Source of the DNA: Lachnospiraceae bacterium
GTDB taxonomy: Bacteria; Bacillota; Clostridia; Lachnospirales; Lachnospiraceae
DNA length: 64,000 nt
Assembly: GCA_900770345.1 (NCBI GenBank)
Contig: CAAGKF010000294.1
Location: forward strand, 1-64,000
Direction of reading: 5' to 3'
A program made the position numbers and the translations under genes. Shown here piece by piece: positions 7,679-16,804 of this stretch. The notes under the pieces were generated by a model, which made no database searches, was not told the origin of the DNA, and saw nothing but the letters and a program-made list of their open reading frames with translations. The first letter of the stretch is position 1. Each line of letters starts with the position of its first letter.

Positions 7679-8656
7679 ATGTCGAATGTGGAACGGACCA
7701 CCAGCTGGCAGCTGATTCAGCAGGGGGTTAAGGAAGCAGAACGGTTGATTGCACGTAAAGAATATAATCTTGTAATGGTTAAAGCCAGACAGACGCTGGA
7801 GTGTATGGTGCGTTGTCTGGCAGAGCGTGCCTGCCTGGTGGAAGGAGATCTTTCGGATACCATTGACCAGCTTTATGAGGGAAAGTGGATCGATAAGCCG
7901 ACCAGGGATAATTATCATACGATCCGTATTCTGGGGAATAAGGCGGTTCATGAGGGGGATAACACAGCTTACAATGCGAATCAGGCCTATCAGCTTCTGA
8001 CCCAGGAGGTTTATGTGTTTGCCAATGAATTTACCGGAAGCAAGCCGGGACGCAGCAGCTCCGGAACGCGCACTGCAGCCAGGAGTACCGGAAACCGACA
8101 GAGCGGTGCGGCCAGAAGTTCTTCCGGGGCAAGGAGCGGTCAGACGGGAAGCCGCGGCAGCAGTTCCCGTTCATCCTACAGCAGCCGTCAGGGAACGGCC
8201 AGAAGAAAAAAACGCAGAGTTTCGCCGGCTGCGTATCTGTGGCGGCTTCTTATTCCGCTTTTGGCGGTTATACTGCTGATCGTGGTGATACGTATGATCC
8301 TGCCGGGGAAGGATAAAAAAGCGGACAGCTCTGTGCCGGCAGTTACTCAGTCCGCAGAGGCGCCGGAGCCTGTACCGGTGACAGAGCCGGAGCCAAGTAC
8401 AGAGGCGGAGCCGGAACCATCTGTTGAACGGTATCGGGTCAGGGGAAACAGTGTTAATGTGCGTTCAGAGCCTTCCACAGACTGCCGGATCCTGGCGCAG
8501 CTTTCAGGAGGCACTGAGGTGGAATATGTAAAGCGGTATAACAACGACTGGTCCGTGATCAATTATGACGGACAGGAGGCTTATATTTCCAGCCAGTATC
8601 TGGAGAAGATCGAGGAGCCGGCGGCACCGGAGGAAACCGAGGCGCCGGCACAGTAA
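7679..8656 (+). CDS. DUF4145-SH3 single-pass membrane protein
   Basis: A 325-residue protein in three parts. Residues 1-120 resemble DUF4145, a helical domain often fused to restriction or signalling modules (KARQTLECMVR and LGNKAVHEGD are typical). A Ser/Arg/Gly-rich linker (about 120-180) leads to one membrane helix (about 186-205). The outer part has a Pro/Glu-rich spacer and a bacterial SH3 domain (SVNVRSEPSTDCRILAQL; ending YISSQYL). The predicted topology puts DUF4145 in the cytoplasm and SH3 in the wall zone, where SH3b domains commonly bind peptidoglycan. AGGAGG precedes the ATG and a strong terminator follows. Its function is unknown; the layout suggests wall sensing or attachment, which is inference. 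Confidence 0.75.
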   Translation: MSNVERTTSWQLIQQGVKEAERLIARKEYNLVMVKARQTLECMVRCLAERACLVEGDLSDTIDQLYEGKWIDKPTRDNYHTIRILGNKAVHEGDNTAYNANQAYQLLTQEVYVFANEFTGSKPGRSSSGTRTAARSTGNRQSGAARSSSGARSGQTGSRGSSSRSSYSSRQGTARRKKRRVSPAAYLWRLLIPLLAVILLIVVIRMILPGKDKKADSSVPAVTQSAEAPEPVPVTEPEPSTEAEPEPSVERYRVRGNSVNVRSEPSTDCRILAQLSGGTEVEYVKRYNNDWSVINYDGQEAYISSQYLEKIEEPAAPEETEAPAQ

Positions 8657-8721
8657 ACGGTCCGGCGGGGGAGTCTCTGCCGGAGTATGATCCGGAAATG
8701 ATCACAGGATAGATGAACAGG

Positions 8722-8771
8722 AGAGGGTACAGCAGACAGCCTAAAGGGCCGTCAGCAGTATCCTCTTTTTT
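8722..8771 (+). terminator. Terminator after the DUF4145-SH3 gene
   Basis: Two ~20-base arms, starting AGAGGGTAC and ending GTATCCTCT, pair with three internal mismatches around a TAAA loop and are followed by six Ts. It separates this gene from the V-ATPase operon. Confidence 0.8.
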
Positions 8772-8908
8772 GATGTCTGACGATGGGCATATGGGCATTT
8801 AGACGAAAAATCTTTGTTAAAAATTTATTAATTCTTGCAAAAGGAATCTGGTTTTTTTCAAAAAAAAGTGTATGATGTATGGATATGAAAACAAAAGGAG
8901 GATGCCTT

Positions 8909-9220
8909 ATGAATACCGTTATCAATAAGTTATCGGAAATAGAAGAAACGGCTGGTTCCATACTGGATGAGGCGGCGGTCCGCAAGAAAGCATTCGCGGC
9001 GGAGATGGAAGCGAAAACGGCAGCTTTTGACGCCGCGCTGGAACAGGAGACGGCGGAGCGGATTGCCCGGATCCAGAAGAAAATGGAGGAAGATATGAAC
9101 AGGATGCTTGCCAAACAGTCTTCTGATGCTGCCGCATTTGTAAAGCGTCTGGAAGAAAATTATGACAGATGTCATAAGGCATATGCGGATAAGCTTTTCC
9201 GCAGCATGATAAAGGAGTGA
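8909..9220 (+). CDS. V/A-type ATPase peripheral stalk subunit (G/H-like)
   Basis: A 103-residue, almost entirely coiled-coil protein rich in Ala, Glu and Lys (EMEAKTAAFDAALEQETAER). This is the composition of the G/H (AhaH/NtpF) stalk subunit that pairs with subunit E. Sequence alone would not identify it; its place as first gene of the V-ATPase operon, 4 bases before subunit C, does. AGGAGG lies 8 bases upstream of the ATG at 8909, which is preferred to an earlier in-frame start at 8879. It probably forms the outer stalk holding A3B3 against subunit I. Confidence 0.75.
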   Translation: MNTVINKLSEIEETAGSILDEAAVRKKAFAAEMEAKTAAFDAALEQETAERIARIQKKMEEDMNRMLAKQSSDAAAFVKRLEENYDRCHKAYADKLFRSMIKE

Positions 9221-9224
9221 GTGC

Positions 9225-10244
9225 ATGGGAAGCCTGATTGCTTACAGCGGTATTTCCACGAAAATAAGAGCTATGGAACGCTGGCGTCTGAGTGATGAGC
9301 AGTTTCGTGAGCTGGCGGCGGTGGAGACTGTGCCGGAGGCGGTCCAGTATCTGCGCCGTTTCTCGCCTTATCGTGAGATATTTGCAGGAGTGGAGGATAA
9401 GGATCTTCACCGGGGAAATATTGAGCAGCATCTGGAGCTGTCTCAGTACCGGGATTTTGCCAGGCTGTACAAGTTTGCCGACAGAAAACAGCGGCACTTT
9501 CTGGAGCTGTATTTTATGCATTATGAGATCAATGTGATCAAGTTCTGCCTGCGGAGTGCGGCAGGCAGCGGGATGCTGAAGCAGGATCTGTCAGCATTTC
9601 AGGAAGCAGGAGGACGGCGTCTGCGTTTTGATGCGGAGAAGCTGGCTCAGTCCCGCGGACTGGAGCAGTTTATTTTGAATCTGAAGGGAACCCTTTACTA
9701 TGAACCGCTTTCCTGCCTTTTGAGGGAAGGAAAGGCAGGGCCGGCTGCATGTGAAACCATACTGGATATGCTGTATTTTAAGACTGTATGGAAGCTGAAG
9801 AACCGCTGCTTGTCTGCAGGTGAGCAAAAGGCGCTGACTCAGTGCATGGGTACCCGCATTGATATGCTGAATCTTCAGTGGATATGCAGGGCAAAAAAGT
9901 ATTACCGGCTGCAGCCGGGAGAAATCTGTGCCATGCTGATACCGATCCGACTGCATCTGACGAAGAAAGAAATACAGGATATGACTGAAGCGGATACGCC
10001 GGAGCAGGTATATACGAGGATCCGGGATACCTGGTACGGAAGGCGGGGACTGCTGCCGCCGGCTGAGGGTATCAGCATTGACAGACTGGCTCAGGAGATC
10101 AATGACAGGATCTATGAGCGGACCAGGCAGAGAAAGCCTTATTCTGCGGCAGTGCTGAATTCCTATCTCTATTTTAAAGAGAGGGAGATCGGACGGATCA
10201 TTACTGTCATAGAGCGCATCCGCTATGGCGTGACAGCAAGTTGA
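9225..10244 (+). CDS. ntpC: V/A-type ATPase subunit C (d-like)
   Basis: A 339-residue all-helical protein of the V-ATPase subunit C/d family, the socket joining the central stalk (D, F) to the membrane K ring. The N-terminus LIAYSGISTKIRAMERWRLS is typical, as is the C-terminal stretch SYLYFKEREIGRIITVIERIRYG. AAGGAG lies just upstream of the ATG, and 15 bases separate it from subunit I. It is cytoplasmic and membrane-peripheral. Confidence 0.88.
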   Translation: MGSLIAYSGISTKIRAMERWRLSDEQFRELAAVETVPEAVQYLRRFSPYREIFAGVEDKDLHRGNIEQHLELSQYRDFARLYKFADRKQRHFLELYFMHYEINVIKFCLRSAAGSGMLKQDLSAFQEAGGRRLRFDAEKLAQSRGLEQFILNLKGTLYYEPLSCLLREGKAGPAACETILDMLYFKTVWKLKNRCLSAGEQKALTQCMGTRIDMLNLQWICRAKKYYRLQPGEICAMLIPIRLHLTKKEIQDMTEADTPEQVYTRIRDTWYGRRGLLPPAEGISIDRLAQEINDRIYERTRQRKPYSAAVLNSYLYFKEREIGRIITVIERIRYGVTAS

Positions 10245-10259
10245 CAAGGGGGTTAAGAC

Positions 10260-12194
10260 GTGATTGAGAAAATGAAATTCTTAAGTATTACCGGCCCCAG
10301 GGCGGACATTGACCGGGTGGTGGACACTTATCTTTCCAGATATGAGATCCACCTGGAAAATGCTCTGTCGGAGCTGAAAACGGTGAAGGACTTAAGACCG
10401 TATATCGAGGCCAATCCGTATAAGGAGGAGCTGGCCAGGGCTCAGGCTCTGGCGGAAAGCTACTGCGCTGAGGCGTGGGAGCATACGGATGATGCATCAG
10501 ACTGCGGCATTGAAGAGGCGGTGGATATCATCCGCCGGCTGGATCAGACTCTTACGGAGCTTTCTGCTCACAGGGAGGCTTTGGAGATAAAGGAGAACGG
10601 CCTGAAAAAGTCCAGGGATCAGGTGGTCCATTTTAAAGGGCTGAATTATGATGTGAAGGAGCTGCTGAAGTTTCGTTTTATTAAATTCCGCTTCGGTCGT
10701 ATTCCAAAGGAATATTATGATAAATTTACCGAGTATGTGTATGATACCATTGACACGCTGATGTTCAAATGTCAGGAGGATGAGAATTACATCTGGATCG
10801 TTTACTTTGTGCCGGAGAAGCTGGCTGACAAAATCGATGCCATCTACGCTTCCATGCATTTTGAGCGCAGATATCTGGCGGATGAATATGAGGGGACTCC
10901 GGTGGAAGCGGGTCATGCACTGGATGAGCAGATCCGGGCGGTGGAAGAGGAGATCGGCGGTGTGGACCGGGAGATCAGCAGTATCATTGAGAGCAGGAAG
11001 GAGCAGTTTAAGGCGGCATGCCGCAGGCTGAAAATCTATTCTGTCAATTTTGATGTCAGGAAGATGGCGGCCTGTACCAAACGTGACTCTCATACCTTTT
11101 ATATCCTCTGCGGCTGGATGACGGAGGAGGATGCCCGCAGGTTCCAGAAGGAGATTGAAAATGACAGCGATACCTTCTGTATTATCGAGGATAATCATAA
11201 CAATATCATGAGCGCGCCGCCTACCAAGATGAAGAATCCCGGTCTGTTTAAGCCGTTTGAGATGTTTGTGGAGATGTACGGACTTCCTTCCTACAATGAG
11301 ATCGATCCTACTGTTCTGATCGGCCTGACCTATTCCTTCCTTTTCGGATTTATGTTCGGTGATGCGGGACAGGGTCTGTGCCTTTTGATCGGCGGGTTTC
11401 TTCTGTATCGCTTTAAGAAAATGCGTCTGGCGGGTATTATTTCCTGCTGCGGTGTATTTTCCGCCATATTCGGACTTCTGTTCGGCAGCGTATTCGGGTT
11501 TGAGAATGTCATAGACGCGGTCTGGCTGAGGCCGTCGGAGGCCATGACCAATCTGCCTTTTATCGGAAAGCTGAATACGGTATTTGTTGTGGCGATTGCT
11601 CTCGGCATGGGAATCATCCTGCTGTGCATGATCTTAAATATTATCAACAGTCTGCGCAGCCACGATACGGAGAAAATATATTTTGACACCAACGGCGCGG
11701 CAGGTCTGGTATTCTATTTCGCGCTGGCCGCAGTTATTGTGCTGTACATGAGCGGAAGAACACTCCCGGCTGCTTCGATCCTGGTGATTATGTTCCTGGT
11801 TCCGCTTTTGATCATGTTCTTTAAAGAACCGCTTACTGCCTTAGTGGAAAAGAAGGCGAAAAAGGCAGAAGGCGGCGTGGGTATGTTTATTACCCAGGGA
11901 TTTTTTGAACTTTTTGAAGTACTGCTGAGTTATTTTTCCAATACTCTGTCCTTTGTCCGGGTAGGCGCCTTTGCCGTAAGCCATGCGGCTATGATGCAGG
12001 TGGTGCTGATGCTGGCGGGAGCAGAGGCAGGAGAAAATATCAACTGGGCGGTTGTAGTGGGCGGAAATCTGTTTGTCTGCGGCATGGAAGGTCTGATCGT
12101 GGGAATTCAGGTTCTTCGTCTGGAATATTATGAGCTGTTCAGCCGGTTTTACCGTGGAAGCGGCCGTGCTTTTGAACCCTATGGAACAAAATGA
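10260..12194 (+). CDS. ntpI: V/A-type ATPase subunit I
   Basis: A 644-residue membrane subunit that carries ions past the K ring. The N-terminal ~330 residues are cytoplasmic and coiled-coil rich (RAVEEEIGGVDREISS) and bind the peripheral stalks. The C-terminal half has about seven to eight membrane helices, with the family signatures LFGFMFGDAGQG (around residue 365) and SYFSNTLSFVRVGAFAVSHA (around residue 560). The latter includes the essential arginine that faces the K-ring glutamate. The start is GTG, with AAGGGGG 8 bases upstream. The length is typical. Confidence 0.95.
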   Translation: MIEKMKFLSITGPRADIDRVVDTYLSRYEIHLENALSELKTVKDLRPYIEANPYKEELARAQALAESYCAEAWEHTDDASDCGIEEAVDIIRRLDQTLTELSAHREALEIKENGLKKSRDQVVHFKGLNYDVKELLKFRFIKFRFGRIPKEYYDKFTEYVYDTIDTLMFKCQEDENYIWIVYFVPEKLADKIDAIYASMHFERRYLADEYEGTPVEAGHALDEQIRAVEEEIGGVDREISSIIESRKEQFKAACRRLKIYSVNFDVRKMAACTKRDSHTFYILCGWMTEEDARRFQKEIENDSDTFCIIEDNHNNIMSAPPTKMKNPGLFKPFEMFVEMYGLPSYNEIDPTVLIGLTYSFLFGFMFGDAGQGLCLLIGGFLLYRFKKMRLAGIISCCGVFSAIFGLLFGSVFGFENVIDAVWLRPSEAMTNLPFIGKLNTVFVVAIALGMGIILLCMILNIINSLRSHDTEKIYFDTNGAAGLVFYFALAAVIVLYMSGRTLPAASILVIMFLVPLLIMFFKEPLTALVEKKAKKAEGGVGMFITQGFFELFEVLLSYFSNTLSFVRVGAFAVSHAAMMQVVLMLAGAEAGENINWAVVVGGNLFVCGMEGLIVGIQVLRLEYYELFSRFYRGSGRAFEPYGTK

Positions 12195-12221
12195 ATATAG
12201 CAGAAAAAGGAGAGTAAAATT

Positions 12222-12689
12222 ATGAGTTTACTGGTAAAAATTACATTAAGCGCAGCATTGATTTTGAGTATCGGAGTTCCTTTCGGAGCCTTTGCGGCAG
12301 GAGAGAGGAGCAGAGGACGCTATAAAGCGGCCCTGGGAGCCAATATGTTTTTGTTTTTTGGGACGATGATATTTGCGGCCGTGCTGATGTTCTCCGGCAG
12401 CGCAATGGCGGCTGATGAGACCGTGCAGGCAGGAGCCGCGGCAGCCGGTGCGGCAGCGGGCGCAGCTCAGACATCCGCAGCGGGGATGGGCTATCTGTCG
12501 GCAGCTCTTGCCACCGGTCTTTCCTGTCTGGGCGGAGGTATTGCGGTATCCGCAGCTGCCAGCGCAGCTCTGGGAGCCATCAGTGAGGACAGCTCGATCC
12601 TTGGTAAATCATTGATCTTCGTAGGTCTTGCCGAAGGTGTTTGTCTGTACGGTCTGATCATTTCCTTCATGATCTTAGGTAAGCTGTAA
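12222..12689 (+). CDS. ntpK: V/A-type ATPase subunit K (proteolipid ring)
   Basis: A 155-residue proteolipid with four predicted helices, that is two fused hairpins. Only the second hairpin carries the ion-binding carboxylate, E138 in GLAEGVCLYGL. The first hairpin lacks an acid in its second helix (GANMFLFFGTMIFAAV). This four-helix, one-carboxylate design is like Enterococcus hirae NtpK. The Gln-containing motif of that sodium-binding K ring is not obvious here, so the transported ion cannot be assigned. A ~30-residue Ala/Gly-rich loop joins the hairpins. AAGGAGAG precedes the ATG. Confidence 0.92.
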   Translation: MSLLVKITLSAALILSIGVPFGAFAAGERSRGRYKAALGANMFLFFGTMIFAAVLMFSGSAMAADETVQAGAAAAGAAAGAAQTSAAGMGYLSAALATGLSCLGGGIAVSAAASAALGAISEDSSILGKSLIFVGLAEGVCLYGLIISFMILGKL

Positions 12690-12693
12690 GCCG

Positions 12694-13002
12694 ATGAAAA
12701 TGTATCTTATCAGCGATAATGTGGACACCTGGACCGGCATGCGTCTGGCAGGTGTAGAGGGCGCTGTTGTACATGAGAGGGAGGAGCTCAAAAAGGAGCT
12801 GGATAAGGTCCTGGCCGATAAAGATATCGGCATCGTCCTGCTGACGGAAAAGTTCGGCAGGGAATTTCCGGAGATCATCGACCATGTGAAGCTGGAGCGG
12901 AAGCTGCCGCTGATCGTGGAGATCCCCGACCGCCATGGAACCGGCCGCAAGCCGGACTTTATCACCTCTTATGTGAACGAGGCCATCGGGCTGAAGCTGT
13001 AA
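12694..13002 (+). CDS. ntpF: V/A-type ATPase subunit F
   Basis: A 102-residue small rotor subunit that binds subunit D in the central stalk. It shows the alternating fold of the family (MKMYLISDNVDTWTGMRLAG at the start, IGIVLLTEKFG in the middle). It starts 4 bases after the K subunit. Naming differs between systems; some call this gene ntpG or atpF. Confidence 0.88.
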   Translation: MKMYLISDNVDTWTGMRLAGVEGAVVHEREELKKELDKVLADKDIGIVLLTEKFGREFPEIIDHVKLERKLPLIVEIPDRHGTGRKPDFITSYVNEAIGLKL

Positions 13003-13043
13003 AAGTCCGACAGTGAAGATATGTAAGAAAGCAGGTGAAGCTC

Positions 13044-13625
13044 TTGACAACGGAGGAAAAGCTGAAACATTTCCAGGATATCTGTATGTCTGATGCCAGG
13101 GACAGAAGCGGCAGAATGCTGGATGATTATATGAGTGCTCTTGAGAAAAATTATGAGGAGCATGTAAAGGATGCCCGAAGGAGGGCTGAGAGTCAGGTGG
13201 AGGCAGAGACGGAAAAGCTGGAGAGGGAAATCAACAAACGGATTTCCATCGGCCAGCTGGATCTAAAGCGCGATATCAGCCGACGGCAGGAGGAGCTGAA
13301 GGATAAGCTGTTTGTGGAGGTTCGCGATAAGCTGGCCAATTTTATGGAGACCAGAGAGTATCATGAGCTTCTGGAGCGTCAGGTCAAGGAGGCCAAAAAA
13401 TTTGCCGGCGACGCGGAGCTGATCATTTATATGGATCCCTCCGATGAGGATAAGGCCCGCCGGATCGCGTTGCATTACAACACGGCTATTAAGATCAGTG
13501 AGTATTCCTTTAACGGAGGGATACGGGCAGTGCTTCCGGAAAAGCATATTCTGATCGACAACTCTTTTCAGTCCAGGCTGGAAGAGGCCCGTCACGGATT
13601 TAAATTTGACTTAGGAGGAAAGTAA
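13044..13625 (+). CDS. ntpE: V/A-type ATPase subunit E
   Basis: A protein of about 193 residues with an N-terminal coiled coil rich in Glu, Arg and Lys (VKDARRRAESQVEAETEKLE) and a globular C-terminal domain. This is the layout of the peripheral-stalk subunit E, which pairs with the G/H-like protein and caps A3B3. Two starts are possible. The TTG at 13044 has AGGTGA 5 bases upstream and gives the N-terminus MTTEEKLKHF expected for the family. A GTG at 13035 would add three residues and lacks a good ribosome binding site. It ends one base before subunit A. Confidence 0.88.
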   Translation: MTTEEKLKHFQDICMSDARDRSGRMLDDYMSALEKNYEEHVKDARRRAESQVEAETEKLEREINKRISIGQLDLKRDISRRQEELKDKLFVEVRDKLANFMETREYHELLERQVKEAKKFAGDAELIIYMDPSDEDKARRIALHYNTAIKISEYSFNGGIRAVLPEKHILIDNSFQSRLEEARHGFKFDLGGK

Positions 13626-13626
13626 A

Positions 13627-15393
13627 GTGGCTAAGACAGGTGTGATTTACGGTATCAACGGGCCGGTGGTTACGCTGTCCGGAGATCCCGGATTCCAGAT
13701 GAATGAGATGGTCTGCGTCGGTATGGAAAATCTGGTGGGTGAAGTCATTGGACTTACCTCGGAAAAAACTACCATTCAGGTGTACGAGGAAACCAGCGGA
13801 TTAAAGCCGGGTGAGATTGTGCGGGGAACGGGAGCGCCTGTGTCTGTTACATTGGCACCCGGTATCCTCAATAATATTTTTGACGGAATTGAGCGCCCCT
13901 TAAGCGAGATCGCCAAAGGCAGCGGATGTTATATCAGCAGAGGAATCAGTGTTGATTCCCTGGACACACAGAAAAAATGGAAAACACATATTACAGTAAA
14001 AAAGGGTGAGCGTCTGATGCCGGGAACCGTTATTGCGGAGGTGCCGGAGACGAGAGCAATTGTTCATAAGGTAATGGTTCCGCCGGACACAGAAGGCTAT
14101 GTGCTGGATGCGGTTCCCGACGGTGAATACACCATTGAGGAGCCTCTTATTACCCTGCAGCTTCTGGACGGCACGGAGAAGAAGCTGACCATGACCCAGA
14201 AATGGCCTATCCGTGTGCCGCGCCCCGCAGCAAAACGATTTCCGGCAGTGAAGCCTCTGATTACGGGGCAGCGTATCCTGGATACCATGTTCCCTCTCGC
14301 CAAGGGAGGTACAGCGGCAATTCCCGGGGGCTTCGGAACAGGAAAGACCATGAACCAGCATCAGATCGCCAAATGGTCTGATGCTGACGTGATCATTTAC
14401 ATCGGCTGCGGCGAGCGCGGAAATGAGATGACTCAGGTGCTGGAGGAGTTCTCACAGCTGATCGATCCCAAGAGCGGAAATCCGCTGATGGACCGCACGA
14501 CTCTGATTGCCAATACTTCCAATATGCCGGTGGCTGCCCGTGAGGCAAGCCTGTATTCCGGTTTGACTCTGGCGGAATATTACCGTGATATGGGTTACCA
14601 TGTGGCAATCATGGCAGATTCTACATCCCGTTGGGCAGAGGCTCTGCGTGAGCTGTCAGGACGCCTGGAGGAGATGCCGGCGGAGGAGGGCTTCCCTGCT
14701 TATCTGGCTTCCCGGCTTTCCGCCTTCTATGAGCGGGCCGGTATGATGCAGAATTTAAACGGGACAGAGGGATCTGTCACGATTATTGGAGCTGTTTCGC
14801 CCCAGGGCGGTGATTTCTCCGAGCCTGTGACTCAGAATACCAAACGTTTTGTCCGCTGCTTCTGGGGACTGGATAAGTCTCTGGCCTATGCCAGACATTT
14901 CCCGGCTATCCACTGGCTGACCAGCTATTCAGAGTACGTAAATGATCTGGCTCCCTGGTATATGGACAATGTGGATAAGAAGTTCGTGGATTATCGCAGC
15001 CAGATGATGGCGATTCTGACTCAGGAAAGCAGCCTGATGGAGATCGTAAAGCTGATCGGCGCAGATGTTCTTCCCGATGATCAGAAGCTGATCCTGGAGA
15101 TTGCCAGGGTGATCCGGGTGGGGTTCCTGCAGCAGAACGCGTTCCACAAGGACGATACCTCGGTGCCGCTGATCAAACAGTTTAAGATGATGGAGCTCAT
15201 TCTGTATCTCTATAAAAAATCACGTTCTCTGATCAGCATGGGAATGCCTATGTCTGTGCTGAAGGAGGATCCCATTTTTGACAAGGTCACAGCTGTCAAA
15301 TACGATGTGCCTAATGACCGCCTGGATATGTTTGATGATTATATGAAACAAATCGACCGGTTTTATGAAGATGTAATGGAACGCAATGCATAA
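13627..15393 (+). CDS. ntpA: V/A-type ATPase catalytic subunit A
   Basis: The 588-residue catalytic subunit. The P-loop is seen in PGGFGTGKTMNQHQ (around residue 235). Walker B and the surrounding A-type signatures are in ADSTSRWAEALRELSGRL. The ~90-residue non-homologous insert typical of A subunits lies between the N-terminal barrel and the P-loop. The start is GTG with AGGAGG 9 bases upstream. The length matches the family. With subunit B it forms the A3B3 head that couples ATP hydrolysis or synthesis to ion flow. Confidence 0.97.
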   Translation: MAKTGVIYGINGPVVTLSGDPGFQMNEMVCVGMENLVGEVIGLTSEKTTIQVYEETSGLKPGEIVRGTGAPVSVTLAPGILNNIFDGIERPLSEIAKGSGCYISRGISVDSLDTQKKWKTHITVKKGERLMPGTVIAEVPETRAIVHKVMVPPDTEGYVLDAVPDGEYTIEEPLITLQLLDGTEKKLTMTQKWPIRVPRPAAKRFPAVKPLITGQRILDTMFPLAKGGTAAIPGGFGTGKTMNQHQIAKWSDADVIIYIGCGERGNEMTQVLEEFSQLIDPKSGNPLMDRTTLIANTSNMPVAAREASLYSGLTLAEYYRDMGYHVAIMADSTSRWAEALRELSGRLEEMPAEEGFPAYLASRLSAFYERAGMMQNLNGTEGSVTIIGAVSPQGGDFSEPVTQNTKRFVRCFWGLDKSLAYARHFPAIHWLTSYSEYVNDLAPWYMDNVDKKFVDYRSQMMAILTQESSLMEIVKLIGADVLPDDQKLILEIARVIRVGFLQQNAFHKDDTSVPLIKQFKMMELILYLYKKSRSLISMGMPMSVLKEDPIFDKVTAVKYDVPNDRLDMFDDYMKQIDRFYEDVMERNA

Positions 15394-15407
15394 GGAGGGA
15401 GAGCGGT

Positions 15408-16799
15408 ATGGCAATTGAATATTTGGGCTTAAGCGCGATCAATGGACCTCTGGCTGTCCTGGAGGGCGTGCAGAATGCTGCTTATGATGAGATCGTGGAG
15501 ATGACTGTGGCCGGCAGTCAGCACAAGATCGGGCGCATTATCGAGATCTACGGTGATAAGGCGATCATACAGGTATTTGAGGGAACAGAGGGAATGGCCC
15601 TGCGAAATACCCATACCCGGCTTACGGGTCATCCGATGGAGCTGGCTGTGTCCGAGGAGATGCTGGGACGTACCTTCGACGGCATTGGCCATCCGATTGA
15701 CGGTCTGGGAGATATTATTTCTGATGTGCGTCTTGATGTGAACGGAAAACCCTTAAATCCGGTGACCCGTGAATATCCCAGAAATTATATCCGCACAGGA
15801 ATTTCCGCCATCGACGGGCTGACCACGCTGATCCGAGGACAGAAGCTGCCCATTTTCTCAGGCAACGGACTTCCTCACGACCAGCTGGCGGCTCAGATCG
15901 TGCAGCAGGCATCCCTGGGAGATGATTCCGATGAAAAGTTTGCTGTTGTTTTCGGCGCCATGGGTGTAAAATACGATGTAGCGGATTTCTTCCGCCGCAC
16001 CTTTGAGGAAAGCGGTGTATCGGAGCATGTGGCCATGTTTATTAATCTGGCCAATGATCCGGTGGTAGAGCGTCTGATCACGCCGAAGGTGGCTCTGACG
16101 CTGGCGGAGTATCTGGCTTTTGAGCGGGGAATGCATATTCTGGTGATTCTGACCGATATGACTTCCTATGCGGAGGCCATGCGTGAAGTCTCCTCCTCCA
16201 AGGGAGAGATCCCTTCCAGAAAAGGCTTCCCGGGCTATCTTTACAGCGATCTGGCATCCCTGTATGAGAGAGCGGGCATTGTTGCCGGGCGTCCTGGTTC
16301 CGTGACGCAGATCCCGATTCTGACTATGCCGAATGATGATATTACTCATCCGATCCCGGATCTGACGGGCTATATTACAGAGGGGCAGATCGTGCTGGAC
16401 CGCCAGCTGAACGGACAGTCTGTTTATCCGCCCATCAACGTACTGCCGTCGCTGTCGCGTCTGATGAAGGACGGCATCGGTGAGGGCTATACGAGAGCAG
16501 ATCATCAGGATGTGGCGAACCAGCTGTTTTCCTGCTATGCCAGGGTGGGGGATGCCAGAGCTCTGGCTTCTGTTATCGGTGAGGATGAGCTGTCGCCGGT
16601 GGATAAGAAATATCTGGAGTTCGGACGGGCTTTTGAGCAGACCTTTGTGGGCCAGGCTCCCCATGAGAACAGGACGATCATTCAGACCCTTGATATCGGC
16701 TGGAAGCTTCTGAGAATGCTTCCGAGAGAGGAACTGGACCGTATCGACACAAAGGTACTGGATCGGTATTATAAGGCAGAGGAACAGCCGGGGAGGTGA
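15408..16799 (+). CDS. ntpB: V/A-type ATPase subunit B
   Basis: The 463-residue non-catalytic nucleotide-binding subunit. The P-loop position is replaced by FSGNGLPHDQLAAQI, the degenerate form expected for B. ILTDMTSYAEAMREVSSSKGE and PGRPGS-type loops are conserved in spirit (VAGRPGSVTQIP). The length is normal. A strong GGAGGG precedes the ATG; the stop lies 5 bases before the ATG of subunit D. Confidence 0.97.
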   Translation: MAIEYLGLSAINGPLAVLEGVQNAAYDEIVEMTVAGSQHKIGRIIEIYGDKAIIQVFEGTEGMALRNTHTRLTGHPMELAVSEEMLGRTFDGIGHPIDGLGDIISDVRLDVNGKPLNPVTREYPRNYIRTGISAIDGLTTLIRGQKLPIFSGNGLPHDQLAAQIVQQASLGDDSDEKFAVVFGAMGVKYDVADFFRRTFEESGVSEHVAMFINLANDPVVERLITPKVALTLAEYLAFERGMHILVILTDMTSYAEAMREVSSSKGEIPSRKGFPGYLYSDLASLYERAGIVAGRPGSVTQIPILTMPNDDITHPIPDLTGYITEGQIVLDRQLNGQSVYPPINVLPSLSRLMKDGIGEGYTRADHQDVANQLFSCYARVGDARALASVIGEDELSPVDKKYLEFGRAFEQTFVGQAPHENRTIIQTLDIGWKLLRMLPREELDRIDTKVLDRYYKAEEQPGR

Positions 16800-16804
16800 C
16801 GCAG

